A stretch of DNA of 64,000 nt from Holophagales bacterium (GTDB lineage Bacteria; Acidobacteriota; Thermoanaerobaculia; UBA5066). Positions 42,712-51,561 of the stretch are shown here, in pieces. Numbering within the stretch: the first letter of the stretch is position 1; every line of letters starts with the position of its first letter. Location: assembly GCA_016719485.1 (NCBI GenBank), contig JADJZB010000023.1, positions 186,001 through 250,000 on the forward strand, in the 5' to 3' direction. Under the pieces are notes generated by a model that was given only the letters and a program-made list of their open reading frames with translations, searched no databases and had not been told where the DNA came from. A program made the position numbers and the translations under genes.

Positions 42712-44337
42712 TCAGTTCCCCTTGACGACGGCCGCCGGGGCGACAGCCGCGGGAACGACGCCCGCGGGGACCGGCACGGCAACGGAGTCGGCCATCCGCA
42801 CCTCTCCTCCGCCGCGCGCCTTCTCGACGGCCGCGACGATCTTCGCCGAGGCGGGCGCCGTCATCGCGAAGAAGGGCTTCGGGTAGACGCCGATCCACAC
42901 GCACGCCACGATGAGAGGAACGAGGGTGAGGATCTCGCGGAGGTTCACGTCCTGCAGAGCCTTGTTCTCCTCGTGTTTCAGCTCGCCGAAGAAGACGCGC
43001 TGGTAGAGCCAGAGCATGTAGGCCGCGCCGAGGACGACGCCGAGGCTCGCGAAGAGCGCCCACTTCCAGTCGGCCAGGAACGCGCCCACGAGGATCGTGA
43101 ACTCGCCCACGAAGCCGTTCAGGAGCGGCAGACCGATCGACGCGAGGAGGACGATCATGAAGAGCGTCGCGTAGATCGGCATGACCTGCGAGATCCCGCC
43201 GAAGTCGGCGATCTGCCGCGTGTGGCGGCGCTCGTAGATGATCCCGACGAGGAGGAAGAGCCCGCCCGTCGAGAGGCCGTGGTTGATCGACTGGATCACG
43301 CCGCCCTGCATCCCCGCGTTGTTGAACGCGAAGAGTCCGAGCATCACGAAGCCGAGGTGCGCCACGGACGAGTACGCGACCAGCTTCTTCATGTCCTTCT
43401 GGACCATCGCGACCATCGAGCCGTAGATGATGCCGACGATCGACAGCACGACCACGGTCATCTGAACCCACGAGGTGGCCGACGCCGACGGGCAGATCGG
43501 GAGCGAGAAGCGCAGGAACCCGTACGTCCCCATCTTGAGGAGGACGCCGGCGAGGATGACCGAGCCGGCCGTGGGGGCCTCGACGTGCGCGTCGGGCAGC
43601 CACGTGTGGAACGGGAACATCGGGACCTTGATCGCGAAGCCGAGGAAGAAGGCCCAGAAGAGCCAGAGCGAGAGGTCCGCGGGGATCAGGGGCGCGATCT
43701 CGTGGAAGTGGAGGATGTCGAACGACGGGGCGTTGCCGAGACCCTTCCAGCCGAGGAAGCCGGTCGTGTTGAAGAAGTAGAGGGCGATGATCGCCAGGAG
43801 CATGATCACCGACCCGAAGAGGGTGTACAGGAAGAACTTGATCGCCGCGTAGAGCTTGCGCGGTCCGCCCCACACCCCGATGAGGAAGTACATCGGGACG
43901 AGCATGACCTCCCAGAAGACGTAGAAGAGGAAGAAGTCGAGGGCGCAGAAGACCCCGATCATTCCCGTCTCGAGGAGGAGGAGGAAGACGTAGTACTCCT
44001 TCTCCCGCGTCTTCACCGCGGTGTACGAGCTGTAGATCGAGATGACCGACAGGAGCGTCGTCAGGAGGATCAGCAGCGCCGCGATCCCGTCGACGCCGAG
44101 GGAGTACCTCACGCCGAGGGAGGGGATCCAGTCGAGGTCCTCGCGGAAGAGGAAGCCGGCCGACTCCCGGAAGCCCCGCGCGAACCAGAGCGGCAGCGAG
44201 GCGACGAACGTCAGGCCCGCGACGCCGGTTGCCAGGGCCTTGATCGCGCCCGTCTTCTCCCGCGGGAGGAAGAGGATCGCCAGCGCTCCGGCCGTCGGGA
44301 GGAGGATCAGAAGGGAGAGGAGTCCGAGTCCGTTCAT
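42712..44337 (-). CDS. nuoM: NADH-quinone oxidoreductase subunit M
   Basis: Antiporter-like membrane subunit of complex I, 541 residues. DFFLFYVFWEVMLVPMYFL holds the conserved Glu of TM5; FHTWLPDAHVEAPTAGSVIL and KKLVAYSSVAHLGFVMLG are signature blocks. An extended, Ala/Val-rich C-terminal tail of about 60 residues follows the last helix and is longer than in E. coli NuoM (509). ATG start, 16 bases after the nuoL stop. Confidence 0.97.
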   Translation of the reverse strand: MNGLGLLSLLILLPTAGALAILFLPREKTGAIKALATGVAGLTFVASLPLWFARGFRESAGFLFREDLDWIPSLGVRYSLGVDGIAALLILLTTLLSVISIYSSYTAVKTREKEYYVFLLLLETGMIGVFCALDFFLFYVFWEVMLVPMYFLIGVWGGPRKLYAAIKFFLYTLFGSVIMLLAIIALYFFNTTGFLGWKGLGNAPSFDILHFHEIAPLIPADLSLWLFWAFFLGFAIKVPMFPFHTWLPDAHVEAPTAGSVILAGVLLKMGTYGFLRFSLPICPSASATSWVQMTVVVLSIVGIIYGSMVAMVQKDMKKLVAYSSVAHLGFVMLGLFAFNNAGMQGGVIQSINHGLSTGGLFLLVGIIYERRHTRQIADFGGISQVMPIYATLFMIVLLASIGLPLLNGFVGEFTILVGAFLADWKWALFASLGVVLGAAYMLWLYQRVFFGELKHEENKALQDVNLREILTLVPLIVACVWIGVYPKPFFAMTAPASAKIVAAVEKARGGGEVRMADSVAVPVPAGVVPAAVAPAAVVKGN

Positions 44338-44353
44338 TCGGCGTCCTTACACG

Positions 44354-46609
44354 TCACGCGAAGATGATGTAGATGCAGACGAGGGCGAAGACGCCCGCGG
44401 CCATTCCGAACGCGTAGTTCTGCGTCTGCCCCGTCTGGAGCTTTCCGTAGCCCTTGTACGCGGCCTGGAAGGAGTCGCCGACGCCGTTCACGGCGCCGTC
44501 GACGAAGGTCTTGTCGAACCAGCTCGACACGTGGGACAGGCCGACCGTCAGGTGGCGCGTCCCGTTCACGAGGCCGTCGACGACGCGGGCGTCGATCTCC
44601 CAGAGGAGCCGGCCCCCCTTCTTCACGAGGCCGTTCACGAAGACCGCCTCGTAGAACTCGTCGACGAAGTACTTGTTCCTCACCCAGCGGTAGGCCACAG
44701 GGAAGGCCGCGACGACCTTCGCCGGGAGCGCGTACGGGGCCGAGCCGGGGTAGAAGAACTTCGTCGCGAGGAGGATGCCGACGCCCGCGATCGCCACCGA
44801 GCCGAGCATGAGCGCCCACTCGAGCGCGTGCGAGACCTCGTGGGGGTGCGGCGTCCAGTCGGGCGGAAGGGCCGGGAACGAGGGATGCAGGAACGCCTCG
44901 AACCGGTTCCCGCCCGGGAGGACGAAGTTCGGGATCCCCACCCAGCCGACGACGATCGCTCCGATCGCCAGGATCCAGAGCGGGACGGTCATCGTTGCGG
45001 GCGACTCGTGGACGTGGTCCCAGGTCTCCTTCGGCCCGCGGTACTCGCCGAAGAACGTCATCTTCACGAGGCGGAACATGTAGAAGGCCGTCAGGCCCGC
45101 GGTGAGCGCCGCCAGGACCCACAGGACCGGGTGCCCCTGGAGGAAGGTCTCCCCGAGGATGAGGTCCTTCGAGAAGAAGCCCGCGAGGCCCGGGACGCCC
45201 GCGATCGCGAGCGTCGAGATGAGCATCGTCCGGTACGTGTGCGGGATCTTCTTCCTCAGACCGCCCATCGCGGTCATCTCCTGCTCGCCCGAGAGCGCGT
45301 GGATGACGGAGCCGGAGCCGAGGAAGAGGCAGGCCTTGAACCAGGCGTGCGTGAAGACGTGGAACATCCCCGCGCCGAACGCCAGGACGCCGCAGCCGAG
45401 GAACATGTAGCCGAGCTGCGAGACGGTGGAGTAGGCGAGGACCTTCTTGATGTCGGTCTGCGCGAGGCCGATCGTCGCCGCGACGAAGGCCGTCACGCCG
45501 CCCACGACCGCCACGACGAACGAGGCGTCGTGCGTCAGGAGGCCCCAGACGGAGGGGTCCTCGCCGAGAGTCTTCAGCGCCCACTCGTGGGAGATCCGGA
45601 AGAAGACGTTGCAGCGGGCGACCATGTAGACGCCCGCGGTGACCATCGTCGCGGCGTGGATGAGGGCCGAGACGGGGGTCGGGCCGGCCATGGCGTCGGG
45701 AAGCCAGACGAAGAGGGGGATCTGCGCGCTCTTGCCGGTCGCCCCGACGAAGAGGGCGAGGCAGGCGAAGGTCATCAGGCCGCCCGCCGCGTAGACGCCC
45801 GGGTTCGCAGCCGCCGCACCGAACATCTTCCCGAAGTCGACGGTCCCGAACATCGCGACGCAGGCGAAGAGACCCATCAGGAACCCGGCGTCGCCGATCC
45901 GGTTCATGACGAACGCCTTCTTGCCGGCGTCGGCGGCGAAGTCCTTCGTGTTGTAGTAGCCGATCAGGAGGTACGAGCAGAGGCCGACGCCTTCCCACCC
46001 GACGAAGAGGATCGCCAGGTTCGCCCCGAGGACGAGCGTCAGCATCGCGAACATGAAGAGGTTCAGGTAGGCGAAGAACTTCCCGAACCCCTCGTCGTGC
46101 CCCATGTACCCGACCGAGTAGACGTGGATGAGCGTCCCGATGAACGTCACGAACCCGAGCATCAGGGCCGAGAGCGGGTCGAGCCGGAACGCGACGTCGA
46201 CGGAGAACTCGGGGCTGCCGAACCACCCGCCGTTCACCCCCATCGGGATCCAGGTCCAGAGCGTCGCGACGATCTCGTGGTGGCCGCCCGTCTCCTTCCA
46301 CCAGGAGAGGATCGCCAGGAGCGCGAAGACGAACGAGAGCCCCGATGCGATCGGGCCCACCCAGGTGTGGACGGTCTTGAACGGGATGTCGTGGTGGTCC
46401 CCGTGGCCGCCGTGGCCGGCGCCGTGGTCGTCGTGCCCGCCGTGGGAGGCCGCGTGGCCCGCACCGTGCGCGTCGCCGTGGCCGTGCGATCCGAGCGGGG
46501 CGTCCTTGCCGCCGAGCTTCGAGTGCGCCACGAGGTAGAGAAGGCCGTTGACGAGGAATCCGAGGAGCGGGAAGACGGGGATCCAGGGGAGGAAGTCTGA
46601 GGCGGTCAT
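44354..46609 (-). CDS. nuoL: NADH-quinone oxidoreductase subunit L with His-rich loop
   Basis: Largest antiporter-like subunit of complex I, carrying the long lateral helix; 751 residues against about 613 in E. coli. Signature blocks: VGWEGVGLCSYLLIGYY, FVWLPDAMAGPTPVSALIHAATM, KKVLAYSTVSQLGYMFLG, HAWFKACLFLGSGSVIH. Between the first two helices there is a loop at residues 42-73 with 11 His among Gly, Asp and Ala (GHGDAHGAGHAASHGGHDDH and on), not part of the usual subunit. The extra C-terminal length is a further helix region before the final helix. ATG 46609. Confidence 0.97.
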   Translation of the reverse strand: MTASDFLPWIPVFPLLGFLVNGLLYLVAHSKLGGKDAPLGSHGHGDAHGAGHAASHGGHDDHGAGHGGHGDHHDIPFKTVHTWVGPIASGLSFVFALLAILSWWKETGGHHEIVATLWTWIPMGVNGGWFGSPEFSVDVAFRLDPLSALMLGFVTFIGTLIHVYSVGYMGHDEGFGKFFAYLNLFMFAMLTLVLGANLAILFVGWEGVGLCSYLLIGYYNTKDFAADAGKKAFVMNRIGDAGFLMGLFACVAMFGTVDFGKMFGAAAANPGVYAAGGLMTFACLALFVGATGKSAQIPLFVWLPDAMAGPTPVSALIHAATMVTAGVYMVARCNVFFRISHEWALKTLGEDPSVWGLLTHDASFVVAVVGGVTAFVAATIGLAQTDIKKVLAYSTVSQLGYMFLGCGVLAFGAGMFHVFTHAWFKACLFLGSGSVIHALSGEQEMTAMGGLRKKIPHTYRTMLISTLAIAGVPGLAGFFSKDLILGETFLQGHPVLWVLAALTAGLTAFYMFRLVKMTFFGEYRGPKETWDHVHESPATMTVPLWILAIGAIVVGWVGIPNFVLPGGNRFEAFLHPSFPALPPDWTPHPHEVSHALEWALMLGSVAIAGVGILLATKFFYPGSAPYALPAKVVAAFPVAYRWVRNKYFVDEFYEAVFVNGLVKKGGRLLWEIDARVVDGLVNGTRHLTVGLSHVSSWFDKTFVDGAVNGVGDSFQAAYKGYGKLQTGQTQNYAFGMAAGVFALVCIYIIFA

Positions 46610-46613
46610 CGGC

Positions 46614-46916
46614 TCAGCCCTTCATCTCGGCCGCGTCGTCGAGGTTGACGGACGACTTCAGGCGGTAGAGCGAGATGATGATGGCGAGGCCGATCGCGGC
46701 TTCCCCGGCCGCCACGGCGATGACGAAGATCGAGAACACCTGCCCGGTCAGGTCGCCGAGCTGCCTCGAGAACGCGACGAGGTTGATGTTCACGGCGTTG
46801 AGCATCAGCTCGATCGACATGAGGACCGTGAGGAGGTTCCGGCGGACGAGGACGCCGACGACGCCGATGGTGAAGAGGACGAACGAGAGGCCGACGAAGT
46901 GGGCCAGGGTGATCAT
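46614..46916 (-). CDS. nuoK: NADH-quinone oxidoreductase subunit K
   Basis: Small three-helix subunit of complex I, 100 residues as usual. RRNLLTVLMSIELMLNAVNINLV contains the conserved membrane Glu (SIELMLNAVN), and FVIAVAAGEAAIGLAIII the second Glu. The ATG begins immediately after the nuoJ stop; the stop lies 4 bases before nuoL. Confidence 0.97.
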   Translation of the reverse strand: MITLAHFVGLSFVLFTIGVVGVLVRRNLLTVLMSIELMLNAVNINLVAFSRQLGDLTGQVFSIFVIAVAAGEAAIGLAIIISLYRLKSSVNLDDAAEMKG

Positions 46917-47471
46917 CTAGTCGAACCTCTCCATCGTCCTCTTGCCGAGGACGACGGCGCCGATCATCGCCACGAGGAGGAAGACCGAGGCGATCTCGAA
47001 CGGCAGGAAGTAGTCGCGGTAGAGCATCCAGCCGACGGCCTGCGTGTTCCCGAGAACGGTCACGCCGTCCACGACCGTCGTCGCGAGGGCCTTCGGATCG
47101 GCCGCAGGCACCTTCGCGGCGAGCGCGCGCGCCTCGTTCACGACGACCCCGCCGACGACGAGGAGGAAGAGGAACCCGAAGCCGAGTGCGGGGATGGCCT
47201 GCAGGTGGAGGTACCTCTCCGTCCGCTGGCGGCGGACGTTCACGAACATGATCGTGTAGAGGAAGAGGATCATGATGCCGCCCGCGTAGACGAGGACCTG
47301 GACGGCGGCGACGAGCTCGGCGGAGGCGAGGACGTAGAGGCACGCGACGCCGAGGAAGGAGAGGAGGAGGAACAGGGCCGAATGGATCGGCTGCCGCATC
47401 ACGACGACGCCGACCGCGCCGACGACGGTCACCGCCGCGAAGGCCCAGAAGAAGAAGAGGGCGGGTTCCAC
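46917..47471 (-). CDS. nuoJ: NADH-quinone oxidoreductase subunit J
   Basis: Five-helix membrane subunit of complex I, 184 residues. Typical motifs are HSALFLLLSFLGVACLYVL and LVYAGGIMILFLYTIMFVN, the pi-bulge helix that couples quinone chemistry to pumping. GTG start one base after the nuoI stop, and abuts nuoK. Confidence 0.95.
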   Translation of the reverse strand: MEPALFFFWAFAAVTVVGAVGVVVMRQPIHSALFLLLSFLGVACLYVLASAELVAAVQVLVYAGGIMILFLYTIMFVNVRRQRTERYLHLQAIPALGFGFLFLLVVGGVVVNEARALAAKVPAADPKALATTVVDGVTVLGNTQAVGWMLYRDYFLPFEIASVFLLVAMIGAVVLGKRTMERFD

Positions 47472-47472
47472 G

Positions 47473-47970
47473 TCACTTCTCCTTGGCCGGATTCACCGGC
47501 GCCTTGTCGGGGTCGACGCCCGGGTACGGCTTCACGTTCTCGTCCCACTTCGTCAGCTTCTTCAGGTCGAGGTAGAGCCCCTCGTTCCTCTCGTAGACGC
47601 CCAGCTCGTAGGTCTTCGTGGCGAGCCAGATCGAGCGCGGGTTCGTCGGGCAGGCCTCCTCGCAGAGGCCGCAGAACATGCACCGCTTCATGTCGAGGTC
47701 GAAGCGGTCGAGCTTCTTCTCGGCCTTCCCCTCGGGGGTCTTCTCGGTGTGCCAGTCGATGTAGATGATGTTGATCGGGCACTCGATCGCGCAGAGCGTG
47801 CACTTGATGCAGCGTTCCTCGTCGAGCCGGAACATCCCGCGGAACCGCTCGCTCGGTTCCTTGCACTGCTCGGGGTACTCCACCGTGTCGGCCTTGCGGG
47901 CCGCGTGTTTCGCCGTGAGCCTCAGGCCGCCGAAGATGTCGAGGAGGAGGATGCGGTCGAGGAAGCTCAC
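47473..47970 (-). CDS. nuoI: NADH-quinone oxidoreductase subunit I
   Basis: Peripheral-arm ferredoxin-like subunit of complex I, 165 residues. Two 4Fe4S motifs (clusters N6a/N6b) read CIKCTLCAIECP and CMFCGLCEEACP. The N-terminus has the amphipathic segment that contacts NuoH. GTG 47970 overlaps the nuoH stop as GTGA; the longer in-frame reading covers nuoH in another frame and is shadow. Confidence 0.96.
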   Translation of the reverse strand: MSFLDRILLLDIFGGLRLTAKHAARKADTVEYPEQCKEPSERFRGMFRLDEERCIKCTLCAIECPINIIYIDWHTEKTPEGKAEKKLDRFDLDMKRCMFCGLCEEACPTNPRSIWLATKTYELGVYERNEGLYLDLKKLTKWDENVKPYPGVDPDKAPVNPAKEK

Positions 47971-49133
47971 GCGCGCACCTCCACGTTCGGGGAGGCCATC
48001 GTCGTCGAGCTCCGCGGCCGGGCCGGCCTGATCCAGACGGCGAGGAAACCCGCCGCGACGAGGAGGACGAGGACCGCTCCGAGGACCTTCAGGCCGGCCG
48101 CGCCCCAGAGGACGGCGATCGCGACGAGGGCGAGGTTGCCGAGGGAGATCGGGATCAGGGTCTTCCACCCGAGGGCCATCAGCTGGTCGAACCGGTAGCG
48201 CGGGAAGGTCGCCCGGAACCAGATGTAGGTCAGGAGGAAGAGGAAGACCTTCCCGGCGAACCAGAAGAAGGCCGGGATCACGTCGAGGAACGAGAGCCAC
48301 GCGACGTTCGGGAAGGGGCGGAGCCAGCCGCCGAAGAAGAGCGTCGTGGCGACGGCCGAGACGGAGATCATGTTCCCGTACTCGGACATGAAGAAGACGG
48401 CCCAGCGGAAGCCCGAGTACTCCGTGTGGAAGCCGCCGACGAGCTCGCTCTCGGCCTCGGGGAGGTCGAACGGGGTCCGGTTCGTCTCGGCGACGCCGGA
48501 GACGAAGTAGAGGAAGAAGGCGATGAGGCCCGGGAAGACGAACCAGACGCCCGCCTTGCGCTGCGCCTCGATGATCTCGACCATCGAGAGAGAGCCCGAC
48601 ATCAGGATCGCGGAGACGACCGCGAGCCCCATCGGCACCTCGTAGCTGATCAGCTGCGCGGCCGAGCGGAGGCCTCCGAGGAGCGGGTACTTCGAGTTCG
48701 AGGCCCAGCCCGACAGGATGATCCCGTAGACCCCGATCGTGGAGACCGCGAGGATCAGGAGGAGGCCGACGTTGAGGTCGGCCGCCGCGTGGAGGGGCGT
48801 CGTCACGCCGAAGAGCGTGAGCTCCGGCCCCCACGGGACGAGGCCGAGGACGACGACGGCCGGGACGAAGAGGAGGAGCGGCCCGAGGAGGTGCAGGGCC
48901 TTCTCGGCCCGCGACGGAACGATGTCTTCCTTGAAGACGAGCTTGACCGTGTCGGCGATCCACTGGAAGAAGCCCTGCGGACCGACCCGGTTCGGCCCCT
49001 TGCGGATCTGGAGCCGCCCGAGGAGCCGGCGTTCGATCCACGTCAGGATGCCGGCCGCGAGGCCGAGGGCGACGACGGTGATCGCCCCCTTCAGGAAGGG
49101 GATCAGGACGTTGTGGAGGAGGGTGTGCGACAT
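47967..49133 (-). CDS. nuoH: NADH-quinone oxidoreductase subunit H
   Basis: Quinone-site membrane subunit of complex I, 388 residues. ERRLLGRLQIRKGPNRVGP, DLNVGLLLILAVSTIGVYG, NRTPFDLPEAESELVGGFHTEYSG and RATFPRYRFDQLMALGWK are all classic. There is one base-level overlap with nuoI and a gap of 7 bases from nuoD. No nuoG lies upstream, where many bacteria have it. Confidence 0.97.
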   Translation of the reverse strand: MSHTLLHNVLIPFLKGAITVVALGLAAGILTWIERRLLGRLQIRKGPNRVGPQGFFQWIADTVKLVFKEDIVPSRAEKALHLLGPLLLFVPAVVVLGLVPWGPELTLFGVTTPLHAAADLNVGLLLILAVSTIGVYGIILSGWASNSKYPLLGGLRSAAQLISYEVPMGLAVVSAILMSGSLSMVEIIEAQRKAGVWFVFPGLIAFFLYFVSGVAETNRTPFDLPEAESELVGGFHTEYSGFRWAVFFMSEYGNMISVSAVATTLFFGGWLRPFPNVAWLSFLDVIPAFFWFAGKVFLFLLTYIWFRATFPRYRFDQLMALGWKTLIPISLGNLALVAIAVLWGAAGLKVLGAVLVLLVAAGFLAVWIRPARPRSSTTMASPNVEVRA

Positions 49134-49140
49134 CGCGTTC

Positions 49141-50304
49141 CTAACGGTCGACTTCGCCGAGGACGATGTCGATCGTCCCGATGACGGCCACGAGGTCCCC
49201 GACGAGGTGCCCCTGCGCCATCTCGGGGAGGGCCTGGAGGTTGATGAAGCTCGGGGGCCGGACGTGGAGACGGTACGGCTTGTTCCCGCCGCTGGCGACG
49301 AGATGGAAGCCGAGCTCCCCCTTCGGCGCCTCGACGCAGGCGTAGGCTTCGCCTGCCGGCGGCTTGATGACGCGCGGGACCTTCCCGCGGATCTCGGTCC
49401 CCGGGTTCTTCTCGAGCCAGTCGAGACACTGCAGGACGATCCGCCGGCTCTGCCGGATCTCGGCGACCCGGACGAGGTAGCGGTCGTAGGTGTCGGCGTT
49501 CTTCCCGACGGGGATGTCGAACTCGAGCTCGGGGTAGACCTCGTAGGGGAGCGCCCTGCGGATGTCCCAGGCTTTCCCCGCGGCCCTGAGGACCGGTCCC
49601 GTCACGCCCCACTCGATGCAGCGCTTCTCGTCGAGGACGGCGATCCCGACCGTCCGCTCCTTCCAGATCCGGTTCTCGGTCAGGAGGTCCTCGTACTCGT
49701 CGATGCACTTCTCGAACGGCTCGGTGAAGGCGCGGACCTTCTCGAGCCAGCCCGGCGTCAGGTCGACGGGGAGGCCGCCGATCCGCATGCAGTTCAGCGT
49801 GAGGCGGGCGCCGCAGTACTCCTCGAAGAGGTCGAGGATGACCTCCCGGTCGCGGAACGTGTAGAAGAACGGCGTGATGGCGCCGAGGTCGATCGCCGCC
49901 GTCGCGAGCCAGAGGACGTGCGACGAGATCCGCTGCATCTCGTCGAGGAGGACCCGGATGTACTGGGCCCGCTTCGGCACCTCGACGCCGAGGAGCTTCT
50001 CGACGACGAGGCAGTAGGCGTGGTTGTTCGTTGCGGCCGCGACGTAGTCCATCCGGTCGGTGTGCGGGATGACCATCGGGAACGTCTCGGTCTCGAAGAG
50101 CTTTTCGGTGCCGCGGTGGAGGTATCCGACGTCGGGACGGGCCGAGACGATCCGCTCGCCGTCGACCTTCAGGACGAGGCGCAGGACGCCGTGCGTCGAC
50201 GGGTGCTGCGGCCCGAAGTTGAGCTCCATCTCGTGGAGCCCGAGGAGCGGCGGACCCGCCAGCGGTGGGAACTGCGCGACGGTGCCGGGCGTCGACTCGC
50301 TCAT
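49141..50304 (-). CDS. nuoD: NADH-quinone oxidoreductase subunit D
   Basis: 49-kDa subunit forming the quinone site with NuoB, 387 residues. LNFGPQHPSTHGVLRLVL contains the quinone-binding His; VGYLHRGTEKLFE contains R64, aligned to bovine NDUFS2 Arg85; PHTDRMDYV and the C-terminal DIVLGEVDR are typical. The ATG overlaps the nuoC stop as ATGA. R64 is the residue that NDUFAF7 dimethylates in mitochondria, and a homolog of that enzyme is encoded upstream at 52011-53111. Confidence 0.97.
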   Translation of the reverse strand: MSESTPGTVAQFPPLAGPPLLGLHEMELNFGPQHPSTHGVLRLVLKVDGERIVSARPDVGYLHRGTEKLFETETFPMVIPHTDRMDYVAAATNNHAYCLVVEKLLGVEVPKRAQYIRVLLDEMQRISSHVLWLATAAIDLGAITPFFYTFRDREVILDLFEEYCGARLTLNCMRIGGLPVDLTPGWLEKVRAFTEPFEKCIDEYEDLLTENRIWKERTVGIAVLDEKRCIEWGVTGPVLRAAGKAWDIRRALPYEVYPELEFDIPVGKNADTYDRYLVRVAEIRQSRRIVLQCLDWLEKNPGTEIRGKVPRVIKPPAGEAYACVEAPKGELGFHLVASGGNKPYRLHVRPPSFINLQALPEMAQGHLVGDLVAVIGTIDIVLGEVDR

Positions 50305-51065
50305 GAGAGCACCTTCCGGTTCGTGTCCTTCGGCCCGGGACCGCCCCCTTCGGGATACCGGTCGGGGTAGATGGCCGCGCCGGTGTCGATCCCCTCGATG
50401 GGGAAGTCCTTCCGGAGCGGGTGCCCCTGGAAGCCGTCCCAGGTCAGGATCCGGCGCAGGTCGGGGTGCCCGTCGAACCGGACGCCGTACATGTCGAAGG
50501 CCTCGCGCTCCATCCAGTTCGCCGTCTCCCAGACGCCCGTCACGGTGGGGCACGCCCCGTCCTCCGCGACGCCCACCTTCAGGCGGAGCCGTTCCTGCCC
50601 GCGGGAGAAGGAGTGGAGGAGGAGGAGGACGTCGAAGCGGGGCTGGCGGTCCTTCCAGTCGACCGCGGTCTCGTCGACGAGGTAGGTGAAGCCTTCCTCG
50701 TCCTTCAGGTACCGGCAGGCTGCAACGAGGTGCTCCGGAGCGATTTTCGCGGTCGTCTCACCGACGAACTCGTACGCCTCGAGGACCGCTCCGGGAACGG
50801 CCGCGGCGAGCGCGGCGATGAGGGGCTTGCCGGAGGCATCGGTCGGTTTCGGCGCGGCGGGCTTGGGGGGCGCGGCGGGGGCGGCGGCCTTCGGGGCCGC
50901 GGGAGCCGCCGCGGGGAGGGCGCCTTCGGCCGCGGGCTTCGGCGCTGCGGCGGCGGGCGGCTCGGAGGCCGGAGCCGCCGCGGGTACGGGCACCGGCTCG
51001 GCGGCCTTCGGGGCAACGGCGGCGGACGCAGGGGCGTCGGGGGCTGTCGGCTTTTCGTCAGTCAT
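50301..51065 (-). CDS. nuoC: NADH-quinone oxidoreductase subunit C with long Ala/Pro N-terminus
   Basis: 30-kDa peripheral subunit of complex I, 254 residues. The conserved NuoC domain (about 80-245) has VDWKDRQPRFDVLLLLHS, ANWMEREAFDMYGVRFDGHPDLRRIL and HPLRKDFPIEG. The first 75 residues are almost only Ala, Pro, Lys and Glu, resembling the flexible linkers of lipoyl-domain enzymes, and are not part of the standard subunit. The ATG at 51065 is 13 bases after the nuoB stop. Confidence 0.96.
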   Translation of the reverse strand: MTDEKPTAPDAPASAAVAPKAAEPVPVPAAAPASEPPAAAAPKPAAEGALPAAAPAAPKAAAPAAPPKPAAPKPTDASGKPLIAALAAAVPGAVLEAYEFVGETTAKIAPEHLVAACRYLKDEEGFTYLVDETAVDWKDRQPRFDVLLLLHSFSRGQERLRLKVGVAEDGACPTVTGVWETANWMEREAFDMYGVRFDGHPDLRRILTWDGFQGHPLRKDFPIEGIDTGAAIYPDRYPEGGGPGPKDTNRKVLS

Positions 51066-51078
51066 CGCGCTGGCCCGT

Positions 51079-51561
51079 TCACGACGCCCGCCGCAGCGTG
51101 CGCGACTTCTGGATCTTCTTCTGCAGCTCGAGGAGCCCGTAGAGGAGCGCCTCCGGCCGCGGAGGGCAGCCGGGGACGTAGACGTCGACCGGGATCAGCC
51201 GGTCGACCCCCTGCGTGACCGCGTAGGTCTTGTAGGGTCCTCCGCAGGTGGCGCAGGAGCCCATCGCGATGACCCACTTCGGGTCGGCCATCTGGTCGTA
51301 GAGGCGCCTGACGATCGGCGCCATCTTCTCGGTCACCGTTCCGGCGACGAGCATCAGGTCGGCCTGCCGCGGCGAGCCGCGGAAGACCTCGGCGCCGAAG
51401 CGCGCCATGTCGTGGCGGCTGTCGACGACCGCCATCATCTCGATGGCGCAGCAGGCGAGGCCGAACTGGAGCGGCCAGAGGGAGTTCTTCCGCCCCCAGC
51501 CGATCAGGGCGTCGACGGAGGTCGTGATGACGTTGTCCGGCAGGTCCCTGATCAGGCCCAC
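51079..51561 (-). CDS. nuoB: NADH-quinone oxidoreductase subunit B
   Basis: PSST subunit carrying cluster N2, the electron donor to quinone; 160 residues. Cluster ligands are visible as the tandem Cys in GLACCAIEMM, the Cys pair region MGSCATCGGPY and VPGCPPRPEALLYG. GTG 51561 begins ten bases inside the 3' end of nuoA; the longer in-frame reading is nuoA in another frame. Confidence 0.97.
   Translation of the reverse strand: MGLIRDLPDNVITTSVDALIGWGRKNSLWPLQFGLACCAIEMMAVVDSRHDMARFGAEVFRGSPRQADLMLVAGTVTEKMAPIVRRLYDQMADPKWVIAMGSCATCGGPYKTYAVTQGVDRLIPVDVYVPGCPPRPEALLYGLLELQKKIQKSRTLRRAS

Noticed and set aside
42526..46600. Very long plus-strand open frames opposite nuoL, nuoM and nuoN
   Set aside because: They read as Arg/Glu/Asp/His-rich polymers and are antisense to clear complex I genes.
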